From: Glutinoglossum americanum
Lineage: Eukaryota > Ascomycota > Geoglossomycetes > Geoglossales > Geoglossaceae
DNA length: 34,301 nt
Direction: 5' to 3'
Assembly (NCBI GenBank): GCA_020080175.1
Contig: JAGHQL010000230.1
Location: 1-34,301 of the forward strand
Part shown: in pieces, positions 33,731 through 34,301 of the stretch
Position numbering within the stretch: position 1 is the first letter of the stretch
Layout of the letters: each line of letters starts with the position of its first letter
Position numbers and translations under genes: made by a program
The notes under the pieces: model-generated
Told to the model about the DNA's origin: nothing
Database searches by the model: none
Seen by the model: the letters and a program-made list of their open reading frames with translations, nothing else

Positions 33731-34301
33731 TCAGCAGGTGGTGGGTGGGGAGGGGGCTAGACGATGTGATTGCAGCAGCTTGACCACTGCCTCGTACCCG
33801 CCCTCTGCCGCCCATAACAGCGGCGTCCGTCCGTAGCGGGAGTCTTTGGAGCCCAGGTCAACTTTCTCCGTTGCCAGCAGCAGCTTGACCACCGCCTTGT
33901 GCCCGCCCCCTGCCGCCCGTGACAGCGGCGTCCATCCCGAGGAGTCTTTGGAGTCCAGGCCGACTTTCTCCGTCGCCAGCAGCAGCTTGACCACCGCTTC
34001 GTGCCCCCTCCTTGCCGCCCATGACAGCGGCGTCCGTCCCGAGGAGTCTTTGGAGTTCAGGTCGACTTTCTCCGTCGCCAGCAGCAGCTTGACCACCACC
34101 TCGTGCCCCCTCTCTGCAGCCCATGACAGCGGCGTCCGTCCCGAGGGGTCCTTGGAGTCCAGGTCGACTTTCTCCGTCGCCAGCAGCAGCTTGACCACCG
34201 CCTCATGCCCCCTCCTTGCCGCCCATGACAGCGGCGTCCGTCCCAGGGGGTCCTTGGAGTCCAGGTCGACTTTCTCCGTCGCCAGCAGCAGCTTGACCAC
34301 C
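33731..34301 (-). CDS. Ankyrin-repeat protein, C-terminal part, cut by the window edge
   Basis: The frame is open from the right edge to a stop at 33731 and gives 189 residues, so the N terminus is outside the window. It is built of about five ankyrin repeats of 34 residues with the pattern DLDSKDxxGRTPLSWAAxRGHEAVVKLLLATEKV; the last repeat has one extra residue (SRYGRTPL) and ends in LLQSHRLAPSPPTTC. Ankyrin repeats bind other proteins. In Pezizomycotina such near-identical arrays often form the C terminus of NACHT or other NLR-like self/non-self receptors, but the effector and NTPase parts cannot be seen, so that identity is only inference. The repeat on the far side is cut by the edge. 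Confidence 0.85.
   Translation of the reverse strand, partial: VVKLLLATEKVDLDSKDPLGRTPLSWAARRGHEAVVKLLLATEKVDLDSKDPSGRTPLSWAAERGHEVVVKLLLATEKVDLNSKDSSGRTPLSWAARRGHEAVVKLLLATEKVGLDSKDSSGWTPLSRAAGGGHKAVVKLLLATEKVDLGSKDSRYGRTPLLWAAEGGYEAVVKLLQSHRLAPSPPTTC
33830..34301 (-). repeat. 102-bp ankyrin-coding tandem repeats, highly similar in DNA
   Basis: Units of exactly 102 bp recur (for example the GAGTCTTTGGAGT landmark near 33940 and 34042). Long stretches are identical between copies, including silent positions, so the array has been homogenised recently. Differences collect at a few codons (PLG/PSG/SSG and ARR/AER/AGG). Confidence 0.88.

Overview
The window looks like nuclear DNA of a filamentous ascomycete (Pezizomycotina). 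The evidence is short introns (51-165 bp) with GTNNGT-like donors and CTRAC/CTAAT-type branch sites, myosin-motor chitin synthases of classes V and VII, a Zn2Cys6 transcription factor, GPI-type wall proteins and a pepsin-like protease with a secretion signal. Intergenic DNA is long (1-3 kb), rich in pyrimidine tracts and microsatellites. The order or genus cannot be set from the sequence alone.

Layout. 1-1209: gene-free flank with an odd G/C-run palindrome at the very edge. 1210-5121 (-): large Ser/Thr-rich GPI-anchored adhesin-like protein with seven ~63-residue repeats. 5122-8229: gene-poor, low-complexity spacer. 8230-9230 (-): GH128 (Asl1-like) glucan hydrolase with a GPI-type tail. 10077-15957 (-) and 17570-23033 (+): a head-to-head pair of chitin synthases, class V (intact myosin P-loop) and class VII (degenerate motor), sharing a 1.6 kb promoter. 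24362-27122 (-): fungal transcription factor with an N-terminal BED-like finger plus a Zn2Cys6 cluster. 29660-31152 (+): secreted aspartic protease. 31454-33730: accessory stretch with a possible pogo-type transposon end and a decayed gene of unknown family. 33731-34301 (-): C-terminal part of an ankyrin-repeat protein that runs off the right edge.

How the genes fit together. The left two thirds is a cell-wall neighbourhood: surface adhesin, beta-1,3-glucan hydrolase and two polar-growth chitin synthases. The chitin synthase pair is a known conserved arrangement in Pezizomycotina. The co-location of the adhesin and GH128 genes with it is an observation, not proof of co-regulation. The right end changes character, with a mobile-element trace, a decayed gene and a homogenised ankyrin array, as is common in fungal accessory regions.

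I did not find an unmistakable new multi-gene system. The best leads are the accessory block at 31.4-34.3 kb, the wall adhesin repeat array and the paired 10-bp minisatellites upstream of the transcription factor. All gene models were spliced by eye. Exon sums are divisible by three and the joined frames restore known motifs, but no RNA evidence or database search was available.
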